Source: Haloterrigena turkmenica DSM 5511
GTDB taxonomy: Archaea; Halobacteriota; Halobacteria; Halobacteriales; Natrialbaceae
Length of the DNA stretch: 64,000 nt
Assembly: GCF_000025325.1 (NCBI RefSeq)
Contig: NC_013744.1
Location: forward strand, 248,001 to 312,000
Reading direction: 5' to 3'
Part shown: in pieces, positions 54,104 to 62,217 of the stretch
Numbering within the stretch: the stretch's first letter is position 1
Layout of the letters: each line of letters begins with the position of its first letter
Translations under genes and position numbers: made by a program
Notes under the pieces: generated by a model
Told to the model about the DNA's origin: nothing
Seen by the model: the letters and a program-made list of their open reading frames with translations, nothing else
Databases searched by the model: none

Positions 54104-54184
54104 TCTCTGTATTCAGCACATCATTTCTGCAGTTATCGAGAGTTGGATAGCGACTCTGGTAACGCCTCCGCCTGTACTTACCGC
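54104..54184 (+). repeat. Interspersed repeat A, copy 3
   Basis: ctctgtattcagca, then ggatagcgactctggtaac and cctgtacttaccgctga match, in order, the minus strand of 3945-4022 (gatagccgcttcggtaact, ccctgcacttatcgctga). Confidence 0.65.
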
Positions 54185-54229
54185 TGACTCGAGTCCGACT
54201 CTACTCTGTTTCCCGGACATACTATAATA

Positions 54230-54459
54230 GTGAAACCCACAGACAGCACCGACCCGTGGGACCCATACGAACAGTCAGACGACCAGCAAAAAGCAGGCAC
54301 TGAAGGGGCCTCGAGCGGGCCGCCGACGAAACCGGCCTCACGAGATCGAAACTCGTCGGCCGAGCGGTCGAGTACTACGTCGACGAAAATCCGGATCGAA
54401 TTCGGGGGTTCTACCCGGACGATTCGTTCGCTACGTTTGTCGAGGAGCTAATTGAATGA
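54230..54459 (+). pseudogene. CopG/RHH-like protein, frameshifted
   Basis: First frame from a GTG: MKPTDSTDPWDPYEQSDDQQ to about 54308; second frame: LERAADETGLTRSKLVGRAV, EYYVDENPDRIRGFYPDDS and FVEELIE with stop at 54457-54459. The two halves fit one small ribbon-helix-helix-type protein of the kind found before integrase genes, with an internal deletion and frame change. Its stop overlaps the ATG of the integrase fragment as ATGA. Confidence 0.6.
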
Positions 54460-54857
54460 GCCGGCCCAACCGCATCCCCGCGATCACCGACGAGTCGGAC
54501 GCCGAGAGGCTACTCCGACAGCTCCAGAGGGCGACGGAGACGATCCTCGAACCGACCGCGGCCGAAGAGGCGCTCGAGTTCTACCTCGAGGATAAGGCGC
54601 GCGAGTGCCGCAAGTCGACCGTCGATTCCCACCGGTCCCGGCTCGGGTTCTTCGTCGAGTGGTGCGAGTCGATCAACGCGGTGCAACCGGGGTTGTTCAA
54701 GAAAATCAAGTCCCCGACCATCCCCGACGAGAAGGTCGCCAGAGAGACGACGCTCCACGTGAGCCGAGGGAAGGAGATCGTCACGCACCTTGACCGGTTC
54801 GAATACGCATGGGTCGAGCACGTCGGCTGGCTCCTCCTGACCGAGACCAGCGTCTGA
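54456..54857 (+). pseudogene. Tyrosine integrase (XerC/D-type), N-terminal fragment with internal deletion
   Basis: 133 residues: ALEFYLEDKARECRKSTVDS and HRSRLGFFVEWC belong to the core-binding SAM-like domain, after which FKKIKSPTIPDEKVARETTL from about 60 residues further on is joined directly. It ends soon after HVGWLLLTETSV, before the catalytic Arg, His and Tyr. Non-functional remnant of an integrated element. Confidence 0.7.
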
Positions 54858-54968
54858 AACCCGGAACAAGGAACTAGCACGCCGTCCCATCGTATTCAAC
54901 CTAAGAGTGGTACCGGATCTGGTCAGTACACGACGATCTTTTCCTCCCCGAGATCCATTATCGTTCGT

Positions 54969-57620
54969 ATGAGCGATCAAGCCGGGACTACACAGGGGGG
55001 ATTTTGGACGGACGCTACCGGCGAGCGCACAGTCGATCGGTATTCTACACTTGTCAATATGGTTGACGATGGCATCTACCAGCTTGACGCCGAGGGGCGG
55101 TTCGTCGCGGTCAACGATGCCATAGTCAGTTTGACTGGCTACGCCCGGGAAGAGCTTCTCGGCAAGCACGCTTCAACCGTGATTGACGACGAGGACGTCA
55201 GTCGCATCCAGCGCGAGATCTACCAGCGATTTACAGACGGCGACCGCGAGGGCGAGCCGCTCGAGTTCACCGCCCGGATGGCCGACGGCGAGACCATCCC
55301 ATGCGAATTGGAGCTACACCTGCTCGTCGAGGATGGGACGTTCCAGGGAACCATCGGGGTCGTGCGCGACATCGCGGACCGCAAACAGACAGAACAGGAG
55401 TTCCGTGAGCACGAACTCGAGCTGTTCCGTACCCTGCTTAATCACTCGAACGACAGCGTACTGGTAGTGGATCCGGAGACGGGCCGCTATCTCGACGTCA
55501 ACGACACTGCCTGTGAGCGGCGGGGATACTCGCGTGAAGAATTCCTTGATCTCACGGTCATGGATCTCGAAACCGAGATTCCCGACCAAGAGGCGTGGCG
55601 GTCGTTCGTTGAGGAACTACGTGCCGAGGGGCAACTGACCTTCGACGGACACCACCGCCGCAAGGACGGTACGACGTATCCGGTTGAGGTCAATACTTCC
55701 TACGTTGATCTGGATAAGGAGTATGTCCTCGCCATTGCTCGCGACGTTACCAAGCGCCGGGAGTACGAACGGTACCTCGAAGATGCTAAGTCACAGTTAG
55801 AGGCAGCAACAGAAGCCGGCGCGGTTGGGACCTGGGAATGGCATATCCCCGAGGACGAGATGGTCGTCGGTACGTCGTTCGCTCGGACGTTCGGCATCGA
55901 GCCGGAGGTAGCCTCCGAGGGTGTGCCCCTCGATCAATTTATCGAAGCCATCCATGAGGATGACCGCAAGCGAGTCGAGGTGGCGATCGAGGAGGCCGTC
56001 GAGACCTGTGGCGACTACGAGGAAGAATACCGCGTGTGGGATGCTGACGACAATCTCCGGTGGGTTGTCGCTCGCGGGCACGTCGAGTGCGACGATGGCG
56101 AGCCAGTCCGCTTCCCGGGGGCACTCACCGACATCACCAAACGCAAACGCGCCGAATTAAAACTCCAGCAGAACAACGAACAGCTGGAGACCCTCTTCGA
56201 AGTCCTTCCTGTCGGTGTCGTGGTCGCGGAGGCCGACGGGCAAATCATCCAGGCCAACGACATTGCACACGAGATCTGGGGCGGTGATGTCTTCGACGCT
56301 GAGTCCGTCGAGGAGTACGAGCAGTACCCGGTCTGGGATGCTGAGTCCGGCGAGCGCGTCCAGCCAGACGAGATGACGCTCGCGAGGGTCGTCAACGGCG
56401 AGGAGGTGCTCGACCCGGACATCTACGAGATCGAGGCAGTCGACGGCGAGCGCCGAGTCATCCGGCTGGAGGGGATGCCCGTTCGTGACGAACATGGCGA
56501 GGTGACCCGCGGCGTGGCTACTCTAACCGACATCACCGACCGCCGTGAGGCCCAACGTGCGCTTGAGGAGTCCGAGCGCCGCTACCGAACGCTGGTCGAA
56601 AACTTCCCGAACGGAGCAGTAGGCCTCTTCGATGATAACCTACGATACACCGCTGTTGGCGGTCAGCTCTTCGACAGACTCGACTACGACCCGGAGGATC
56701 GGATTGGATACCGCTTTACCGAACTCCACACTCCGGATCTGGTTGAGGAGTTAGAACCGCACTTTCGGGCCGCACTCGATGGTGAGGCAAGCACCTTCGA
56801 AATCGAATACCAGGGCCGGTACCTGCACGCCCATACACTCCCTGTCAGAGACGCCGACGACGAGGTGTACGCGGGCATGCTCGTGATCCGAGACGTGACT
56901 GAGCGACGGGAATACGAGCGTATGCTGGAGGAATCGAACGACCGCCTCGAACAGTTCGCCTATGCCGCCTCCCACGACCTCCAGGAACCGCTCCGAATGG
57001 TCTCGAGCTATCTGCAATTGCTTGAACGGCGCTACGACGACGATCTCGACGAGGACGGACAGGAATTCCTCGAGTTTGCTGTTGACGGCGCCGACAGGAT
57101 GCGGGAGATGATCGACGGCCTGCTCAAGTATTCCCGTGTGGAGACGCGTGGCGATCCGTTCGAGACCGTCAGCCTCGACGATGTCCTCACGGAGGTCTGT
57201 GACGACCTGCAAGTAATGATCCAAGAGAGCAACGCTGAGATCACCACTGAAGACCTCCCCCGCGTGGAGGGCGACCACGGGCAGTTGCGGCAGGTATTCC
57301 AGAACCTGCTGGACAATGCCATCGAGTACAGCGGCGACGACCCACCGCGGATCTACATCGACGCCGAGCGCGACGGCGACCAGTGGCTCGTGTCCGTCGA
57401 GGACAACGGCGTCGGTATCGATCCGGAGGATACTGACCGCGTCTTCGAGGTCTTCCAGCGCCTCCACGCTCGCGGCGAACACGCAGGCACTGGTATCGGT
57501 CTCGCGCTGGTTGAGCGCATCATTGAGCGCCACGGCGGCGATGTTTGGGTCGAGTCCGACCCCGGCCAGGGCTCGACGTTCTCGTTTACACTACCTGTAG
57601 CGAGTGATTTCGAGACGTAA
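54969..57620 (+). CDS. Multi-PAS sensor histidine kinase
   Basis: 883 residues, no membrane segment, so cytoplasmic. About five PAS domains in a row (roughly 20-140, 155-265, 275-395, 400-525, 535-645), each with PAS/PAC marks such as FVAVNDAIVSLTGYAREELL and VRDITERR-type linkers. HisKA with phospho-acceptor His669 in FAYAASHDLQEPLRMVSS, then HATPase with NLLDNAIEYSG, DNGVGIDPEDTDRVF and GTGIGLALVERIIERHGG. It has no receiver domain, and no response regulator is near, as is common for haloarchaeal kinases. Signal unknown. Confidence 0.92.
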   Translation: MSDQAGTTQGGFWTDATGERTVDRYSTLVNMVDDGIYQLDAEGRFVAVNDAIVSLTGYAREELLGKHASTVIDDEDVSRIQREIYQRFTDGDREGEPLEFTARMADGETIPCELELHLLVEDGTFQGTIGVVRDIADRKQTEQEFREHELELFRTLLNHSNDSVLVVDPETGRYLDVNDTACERRGYSREEFLDLTVMDLETEIPDQEAWRSFVEELRAEGQLTFDGHHRRKDGTTYPVEVNTSYVDLDKEYVLAIARDVTKRREYERYLEDAKSQLEAATEAGAVGTWEWHIPEDEMVVGTSFARTFGIEPEVASEGVPLDQFIEAIHEDDRKRVEVAIEEAVETCGDYEEEYRVWDADDNLRWVVARGHVECDDGEPVRFPGALTDITKRKRAELKLQQNNEQLETLFEVLPVGVVVAEADGQIIQANDIAHEIWGGDVFDAESVEEYEQYPVWDAESGERVQPDEMTLARVVNGEEVLDPDIYEIEAVDGERRVIRLEGMPVRDEHGEVTRGVATLTDITDRREAQRALEESERRYRTLVENFPNGAVGLFDDNLRYTAVGGQLFDRLDYDPEDRIGYRFTELHTPDLVEELEPHFRAALDGEASTFEIEYQGRYLHAHTLPVRDADDEVYAGMLVIRDVTERREYERMLEESNDRLEQFAYAASHDLQEPLRMVSSYLQLLERRYDDDLDEDGQEFLEFAVDGADRMREMIDGLLKYSRVETRGDPFETVSLDDVLTEVCDDLQVMIQESNAEITTEDLPRVEGDHGQLRQVFQNLLDNAIEYSGDDPPRIYIDAERDGDQWLVSVEDNGVGIDPEDTDRVFEVFQRLHARGEHAGTGIGLALVERIIERHGGDVWVESDPGQGSTFSFTLPVASDFET

Positions 57621-57629
57621 AGCAACCTC

Positions 57630-57684
57630 TTTTGCCGGGGCCCTCCCTCATTCGCTTCGCTCATCCGGTCAAACTCCGGCAAAA
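57630..57684. terminator. Possible hairpin after histidine kinase gene
   Basis: TTTTGCCGG (57630-57638) and CCGGCAAAA (57676-57684) are perfect 9-bp inverted repeats, starting 10 bases after the stop codon. The loop is long (37 bases), so it may be a repeat rather than a terminator. Confidence 0.35.
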
Positions 57685-57816
57685 CCCGTTGTAGCATTGG
57701 TCGAATGGATGACTGGATTATGAAACTCAGAGACGGGCCTGGCCTGTTCCATATCAACGTAGCAGTGAGGCTTTATACATCTCAAAAAGAAGATCGGCAG
57801 TACAAGTAGCAGTTGC

Positions 57817-58212
57817 TTAGTCGGACCGAAGATTCGTTACCTGCAGTGTGGACTCGAGCACGTCCGTTTGAAAATCCGAATCCGCGACGACGAGGTGATC
57901 GCCGGTCGAGCGGGCGGTCGCCGCGATCATCAAATCGCGAACGGCCATCCGTTCGCCGTCGGTGAGGAGTTCGTCTTGCAGCTGTGCTGCCTCGAGCGCG
58001 ATCTTCTCGTTGAACTCGAGGGAATGGACACCGCCAAAGTGCTGTCGCTCTGCCCGGAGATCGGTGTCGCCGCTGCCGAGTGTTCCAGCGAGGACCTCGT
58101 AGACGCAGATTGCCGAGGTGAGATACGGTCCGTCTTGTGATTCGACGAATGAGACGGTTTCATCGACACCCTCGAGCATATCGATGATGACCGAGGAATC
58201 GAGAAACGTCAT
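57817..58212 (-). CDS. vapC: VapC-type PIN-domain toxin
   Basis: 131 residues, the classical VapC length. Acidic residues Asp5 (TFLDSSVIIDML), Glu in CVYEVLAGTL, Asp in VRDLMIAATARS and Asp in LVVADSDFQT. It is a probable Mg-dependent RNase held in check by the VapB-like protein upstream, whose stop codon overlaps its ATG by four bases. Confidence 0.88.
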   Translation of the reverse strand: MTFLDSSVIIDMLEGVDETVSFVESQDGPYLTSAICVYEVLAGTLGSGDTDLRAERQHFGGVHSLEFNEKIALEAAQLQDELLTDGERMAVRDLMIAATARSTGDHLVVADSDFQTDVLESTLQVTNLRSD

Positions 58213-58406
58213 CGCTCGAAGCTCTCACGGGATCGATCGATGGCATCACGGGCCCGATCAGCGGTGTCCGAATCCCATGCACCGACAGTGATTGGCTCCT
58301 CGTCGCTTGCCAGTCGCTTGAGTAGTTCATCGAAACTCTCGTCGTCGCGCTTGAGACGATCGAGTTTCGCTTTCGTCTCGTCCGAGACGCGGATGGACGT
58401 ACTCAT
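58209..58406 (-). CDS. vapB: VapB-type antitoxin
   Basis: 65 residues from MSTSIRVSDETKAKLDRLKR, an AbrB/RHH-like haloarchaeal antitoxin of the DUF217/UPF0330 kind: STSIRVSDETKAKL strand-helix, then DESFDELLKRL. An ATG two codons upstream is an alternative start. A palindrome TGCATAC-N5-GTATGCA directly before the start suggests autoregulation. Confidence 0.85.
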   Translation of the reverse strand: MSTSIRVSDETKAKLDRLKRDDESFDELLKRLASDEEPITVGAWDSDTADRARDAIDRSRESFER

Positions 58407-58407
58407 G

Positions 58408-58426
58408 TGCATACATTGTGTATGCA
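58408..58426. promoter_or_regulatory. Palindrome TGCATAC-attgt-GTATGCA upstream of vapB
   Basis: 7-bp arms, 5-base spacer, adjoining the antitoxin start. Probable operator for the toxin-antitoxin pair. Confidence 0.6.
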
Positions 58427-58456
58427 GGGGCTAAGAACTTTCGCCGCGGTGGCTTC

Positions 58457-58740
58457 TCAACCCTCGGCCGTCGGATAATCGCTCGGATCGATCACCGAGA
58501 CCTCCCACGTCTCTTCGTCGGTCCGCGTTACCCGCACTGGCTGATCTTTCACGTTGCCGTCCCCGTCTACCAACCCGAGCGCCCGAAGCTCGCTCTTCGG
58601 GAGTACATACGATCGGCTCCGAGTGATCTACTCGGACGACACGACGCTCAAACATATCGATTCACGCGAATGGACGCTCGAGAGTACCCACTACGCCAGT
58701 GACCGCGTCCGGACCAAACACCCCTTCGACGGGTAACCAG
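58457..58740. pseudogene. Fragments of small plasmid-type genes on both strands
   Basis: Minus strand: SYVLPKSELRALGLVDGDGN, then VRVTRTDEETWEVSVIDPSD with stop at 58457; an in-frame stop just before ITRSRSY leaves no start, while MFERRVV in another frame may be the lost beginning. Plus strand: DDTTLKHIDSREWTLESTHY...KHPFDG with stop at about 58736. Both look like real but broken haloarchaeal protein pieces. Confidence 0.4.
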
Positions 58741-58872
58741 ATGCACACCGATGTCACGCTCTGCGCGAGCAAGGCCGACCAGTTCAAACAGATTCAACAG
58801 CGCCTCGAGGATCGACGCGGTCACGACCTCTCACGGACTGAAGCCGTCGGTATCTTATCACTTTCTTGTTAA
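58741..58872 (+). CDS. Small hypothetical protein, 43 aa
   Basis: MHTDVTLCASKADQFKQIQQ, then RLEDRRGHDLSRTEAVGILS. The latter part resembles the helix region of small haloarchaeal antitoxin-like proteins. Its stop touches the convergent PadR-type gene. May be a remnant. Confidence 0.4.
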   Translation: MHTDVTLCASKADQFKQIQQRLEDRRGHDLSRTEAVGILSLSC

Positions 58873-59148
58873 TCAGAAATCCATATACTGCTCTTCCCAC
58901 TCGCGGCGGTCTTCAATTAGCTCCTCACCTTCGTCCGTGATAGCATAGTAATTGGTTCTCCTGTCTAGTTCCCCTTTCTCAACCAACTCTTTGTTGACCA
59001 CCGTATCCAGATTCGGATATAAACGCCCGTGGTTGATTGCATCACTATAGTACTGCTCTACCTCCTCTTTCACGTCTTGTCCTGAGGGCTGCTCTGCACC
59101 TGCGATGACGTACAGCAGATCACGCTGGAATCCTGTGAGGTCATCCAT
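58873..59148 (-). CDS. PadR-family winged-helix regulator
   Basis: 91 residues from MDDLTGFQRDLLYVIAGAEQ. PadR marks: GRLYPNLDTVVNKELVEKGEL (helix-turn-helix and wing start) and YYAITDEGEELI. Small PadR proteins lacking the C-terminal dimer helix are common in haloarchaea and often belong to plasmids or proviruses. A Met three residues earlier is possible. No clear target nearby. Confidence 0.85.
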   Translation of the reverse strand: MDDLTGFQRDLLYVIAGAEQPSGQDVKEEVEQYYSDAINHGRLYPNLDTVVNKELVEKGELDRRTNYYAITDEGEELIEDRREWEEQYMDF

Positions 59149-59390
59149 GTGATACATCCCCACAGAAGGGGAGGTTGTTATAAGCACTATACGGACACAG
59201 TACGAGAGTGCTATATTCCGACTCTTATCTGTACTCGAGGGGAGGGGAAGCGCATTCAAGAATCAATCCTCACGCACTCTTAGAGAATTAATCCGCATCT
59301 CCAACAACTGTGCAAATTCTTCGTCGTCCAGGCCGCTGTAGTCATCCGATACCTATTCTAAGATACATTTCCAGAGATTCACGCGATTAA

Positions 59391-59609
59391 GTGCTCCACT
59401 TCGACGTCGACGACGATATTGAGCGCTCGAAACGCGAGGTTGAGGCTGAAGCCGTCGCGTACGTCGTCGGCCGGTACTACGGGCTCGACACCAGCGGATC
59501 AGCGTTCTACCTAGCTGCGTGGGAGTCGGACGATCCAGAGGTCGTTCGCGACCGGTTAAATCGAATTAGTCGGACTGCAGAAGAACTCCTCGAGGCCCTC
59601 GAAAACTGA
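59391..59609 (+). pseudogene. ArdC-like/ImmA-like C-terminal fragment
   Basis: 72 codons: REVEAEAVAYVVGRYYGLDT, then SGSAFYLAAWESDDPEVVRD and RISRTAEELLEAL. In my memory this is the end of haloarchaeal ArdC-like (DUF1738 plus zincin) plasmid proteins, where VEAEAVAYVV would be the third metal-ligand helix. The larger N-terminal part is missing. Confidence 0.5.
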
Positions 59610-59677
59610 CCCTCTTGCAATTTCGTTAACCAACAGACAGCTGGACCCACTCAAAGGTGCTCGAGAGATCTATTTGC

Positions 59678-60685
59678 CTACTCAGCGAACTGTCGCTCAA
59701 CGAGTGTTACAAGTAGGTATGCTGCGAGTGTCTGAGTTGACTGGGTTGGATCGTAATTTGGAGCAACCTCCATCAAATCTGCAGCACCGACTGCCTCGTG
59801 AGTACCGAGGATTTCCATAATTGTAAGAGCCTGATGACTATTCAGGCCACCTGGTTCCGGAGTTCCTGTTCCAGGTGCGGTACTAGGATCAACCGAATCA
59901 ATGTCGAACGTTACGTAGACAGCGTCTGTATCTTCAGATGCGTTCTGTATTGCTTCTGTTACAACGTTGCGAATTCCCTGCGCTTGAATGTCCCGCATAG
60001 TGTAAAGATTCAATCCAGTTTCTTCGGCGAACTCGAAGAATCCCGGTGCTTCGTACCCTCGAATCCCTATCTGACTGATATGCTCGTAGTCAGAATACTC
60101 TGACTCTGCAATCAACCGTGTACTCGACCCATGAAAGTGATCTCCGAAAACTGGGCTTCCATCTGAGGTGTCACTATGGGCATCAATCTGCACCAGACCA
60201 ACATTGTCGGCGTCGATAGCTTCAGCAAATCCACAGAAGGACGGGTAGGTACAATAATGGTCGCCGCCAATCAGTACTGGAAACGCCTGCTCAGCCGCAG
60301 TAGCAACGTGAGCAGTGATACTATCCGCGGATTGCTTTTGATCCTGCGGAAATACAGGGATATCCCCACAATCAGCAATTTTCAAGTCATCATAATCGAC
60401 TTGAGCACGAGTATTCATGTTTGTGAGACCGCTCTTGTATCCCGAGAGGTAAGCCCACCAAGTGCTAGCCTTTCGGACTGCTTCCGGACCGTATCGGGCA
60501 CCAGGTCTGTTGCTTGCAGCAGTATCAAGCGGTGCACCGAGCACTGCCACATCTATATCTTGGAGATCATCTACGTTTCGAGGATCTCCCTTGAGAAACG
60601 TCTGCTTGCCTGTGTATGCGAGTTCAACTTCCGCTCCCTCGTGGCTTTCTCGGAATTCACGCGCGCGTGAGTAGTCATTACTCAT
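59678..60685 (-). CDS. Agmatinase/guanidinobutyrase-type ureohydrolase
   Basis: 335 residues. Binuclear Mn site: GGDH (140-143), IDAHSD (167-172) and FDIDSVDPSTAPGTGTPEPG (260-279). The family hydrolyses a guanidino group to an amine and urea. The PSTAPGTGTPEPGG form is typical of agmatinase, guanidinobutyrase and guanidinopropionase. Together with the aminotransferase and semialdehyde dehydrogenase next door, 4-guanidinobutyrate (giving GABA) or agmatine is the likeliest substrate; this is inference. Its ATG overlaps the aminotransferase stop by 8 bases. Confidence 0.88.
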   Translation of the reverse strand: MSNDYSRAREFRESHEGAEVELAYTGKQTFLKGDPRNVDDLQDIDVAVLGAPLDTAASNRPGARYGPEAVRKASTWWAYLSGYKSGLTNMNTRAQVDYDDLKIADCGDIPVFPQDQKQSADSITAHVATAAEQAFPVLIGGDHYCTYPSFCGFAEAIDADNVGLVQIDAHSDTSDGSPVFGDHFHGSSTRLIAESEYSDYEHISQIGIRGYEAPGFFEFAEETGLNLYTMRDIQAQGIRNVVTEAIQNASEDTDAVYVTFDIDSVDPSTAPGTGTPEPGGLNSHQALTIMEILGTHEAVGAADLMEVAPNYDPTQSTQTLAAYLLVTLVERQFAE

Positions 60686-62018
60686 CGTCTGTCACCTCCA
60701 CAAGAGCGGCCCGGAACTCTTCAACTGCTCGGTAGAGCTGATCTGTGGTAATAGTGAGTGGCGGCTGGAAACGCATGACGTTCTTGTAGTATCCGCCAAC
60801 GCCCATGATAATACCCCGTTCCTGTAACTTGTCAGAAACGGCCGACGCCAGTTCCTTGTCAGGTGCAGGGGAAACGCCCTGGGTTCCTGTCGTATCTGGG
60901 TCAACGATTTCGATCCCCTGCATGAGACCGAGCCCTCGAGTATCTCCCACGACATCGAAGTCAGCCTCGAGTTTAGCGAGGCGGTCCGAAAGATACTCCC
61001 CCTTCTCAGCGGTGTCGGCGATAATTCCGTTTTGAAGTTCATCGATGGTCGCCAGTGCGGCAGCACAGGCGACAGGATTGCCACCGAACGTCGAAAGATG
61101 GTCGCCGGATTCGAAGGCATTCGCGATCTCCGCTGAAGCAGTGAACGCGCCGAGCGGAAGTCCGTTCGCGATCCCCTTCGCTTGCGTTAGAATGTCCGGT
61201 TCGACATCGAAGTGCTCAGTCGCGAACATCTTCCCAGTCCGCCCGTAGCCGGTCTGAACCTCGTCGAGTATGAGCAGCGCATCGTGTTCGTGGACGATTT
61301 CTCGGACACGCTCTAACCATCCCTCGGGCGGAACGATAATGCCTGCTTCCCCCATAACGGGTTCAATGATGACCGCCGCTAGATCGCCACTAGTGTGCGA
61401 TCCGATGACGCGCTCGAGTTCGTTGGCGCAGTCAGCATCACACCGATCGCCGTCACAGCGGGGACAGCGGTAGCCGTATGGCGGTGCGCTGTGTGCGACG
61501 TCATTGATCGTCGGCGCCATTCCTTTCTTATAAGATTTATTACCAGTAAGCGCTAGGCTCCCGAGAGTGCGGCCGTGAAACCCCATCTCGAGGGAGATAA
61601 CCTCTTTCGAGCCGGTGTACTTCCGAGCGAGCTTAATCGCGCCCTCAACGGCTTCAGTCCCCGAATTACAGAAGAAACTCTTCTGTAACTCGCCCGGAGT
61701 TATGTCGGCGATTCGTTCCGCAAGGTCAGCAACCGGCTGATTCGGATGGACATACGAACAGCCGTGAACGAACGTATCGAGTTGTTCTTTCGCGGCATCG
61801 ACAACGGCTTCGTTTCCATGGCCAACGTTTGTTACAGAGATGCCGGAGAACGTATCGAGATATTCATTCCCGTCAAAGTCCTCGAGTTTGCACCCAGACG
61901 ACCGCTTTACTGGGACGTTGAGTGACTTCCAAATAGGCATCAGGTGGTCATCGTATTGGGAAATAACGCTCTCGTTCGATCCTTCTTCGCCTGGCGAACT
62001 AGATTTCTGTTCAGCCAT
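60678..62018 (-). CDS. Class III aminotransferase (GABA/omega-amino acid type)
   Basis: 446 residues. PLP Lys281 in LTQAKGIANGLPLG, NSGTEAVEGAIKLAR (118-132), HGRTLGSLALTG, and IIEPVMGEAGIIVPP with LLILDEVQTGYGRTG. A Cys cluster YRCPRCDGDRCDADCANE (183-200) is a variant of the insert seen in the AGXT2/GabT-like branch and could bind metal. It moves an amino group from an omega-amino acid, probably GABA, to 2-oxoglutarate or pyruvate. First gene of the two-gene operon, with a TATA-like atttatta about 30 bases upstream. Confidence 0.9.
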   Translation of the reverse strand: MAEQKSSSPGEEGSNESVISQYDDHLMPIWKSLNVPVKRSSGCKLEDFDGNEYLDTFSGISVTNVGHGNEAVVDAAKEQLDTFVHGCSYVHPNQPVADLAERIADITPGELQKSFFCNSGTEAVEGAIKLARKYTGSKEVISLEMGFHGRTLGSLALTGNKSYKKGMAPTINDVAHSAPPYGYRCPRCDGDRCDADCANELERVIGSHTSGDLAAVIIEPVMGEAGIIVPPEGWLERVREIVHEHDALLILDEVQTGYGRTGKMFATEHFDVEPDILTQAKGIANGLPLGAFTASAEIANAFESGDHLSTFGGNPVACAAALATIDELQNGIIADTAEKGEYLSDRLAKLEADFDVVGDTRGLGLMQGIEIVDPDTTGTQGVSPAPDKELASAVSDKLQERGIIMGVGGYYKNVMRFQPPLTITTDQLYRAVEEFRAALVEVTDDE

Positions 62019-62182
62019 ATGTATATTGATTGGATCGCATGCTAATAAATCATACTGAATAGAACCATGTACAGCTAAACCGGGATGGATTCCACATGAT
62101 ATTTTCTGATGGTCTTGGACGAGGTACTAATAAAAATCCAATTTCGGAATATTTACCAAGATCAATCCAGGAAGCTAGACTA

Positions 62183-62199
62183 GGTTGCACTACGCAACC
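62183..62199. promoter_or_regulatory. Inverted repeat GGTTGC-actac-GCAACC before dehydrogenase
   Basis: 6-bp arms between the probable TATA box (aatattta near 62146-62153) and the ATG at 62218. Candidate site for the Lrp/AsnC regulator encoded downstream. Confidence 0.5.
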
Positions 62200-62217
62200 C
62201 GGGGCGCAATCGAACTC

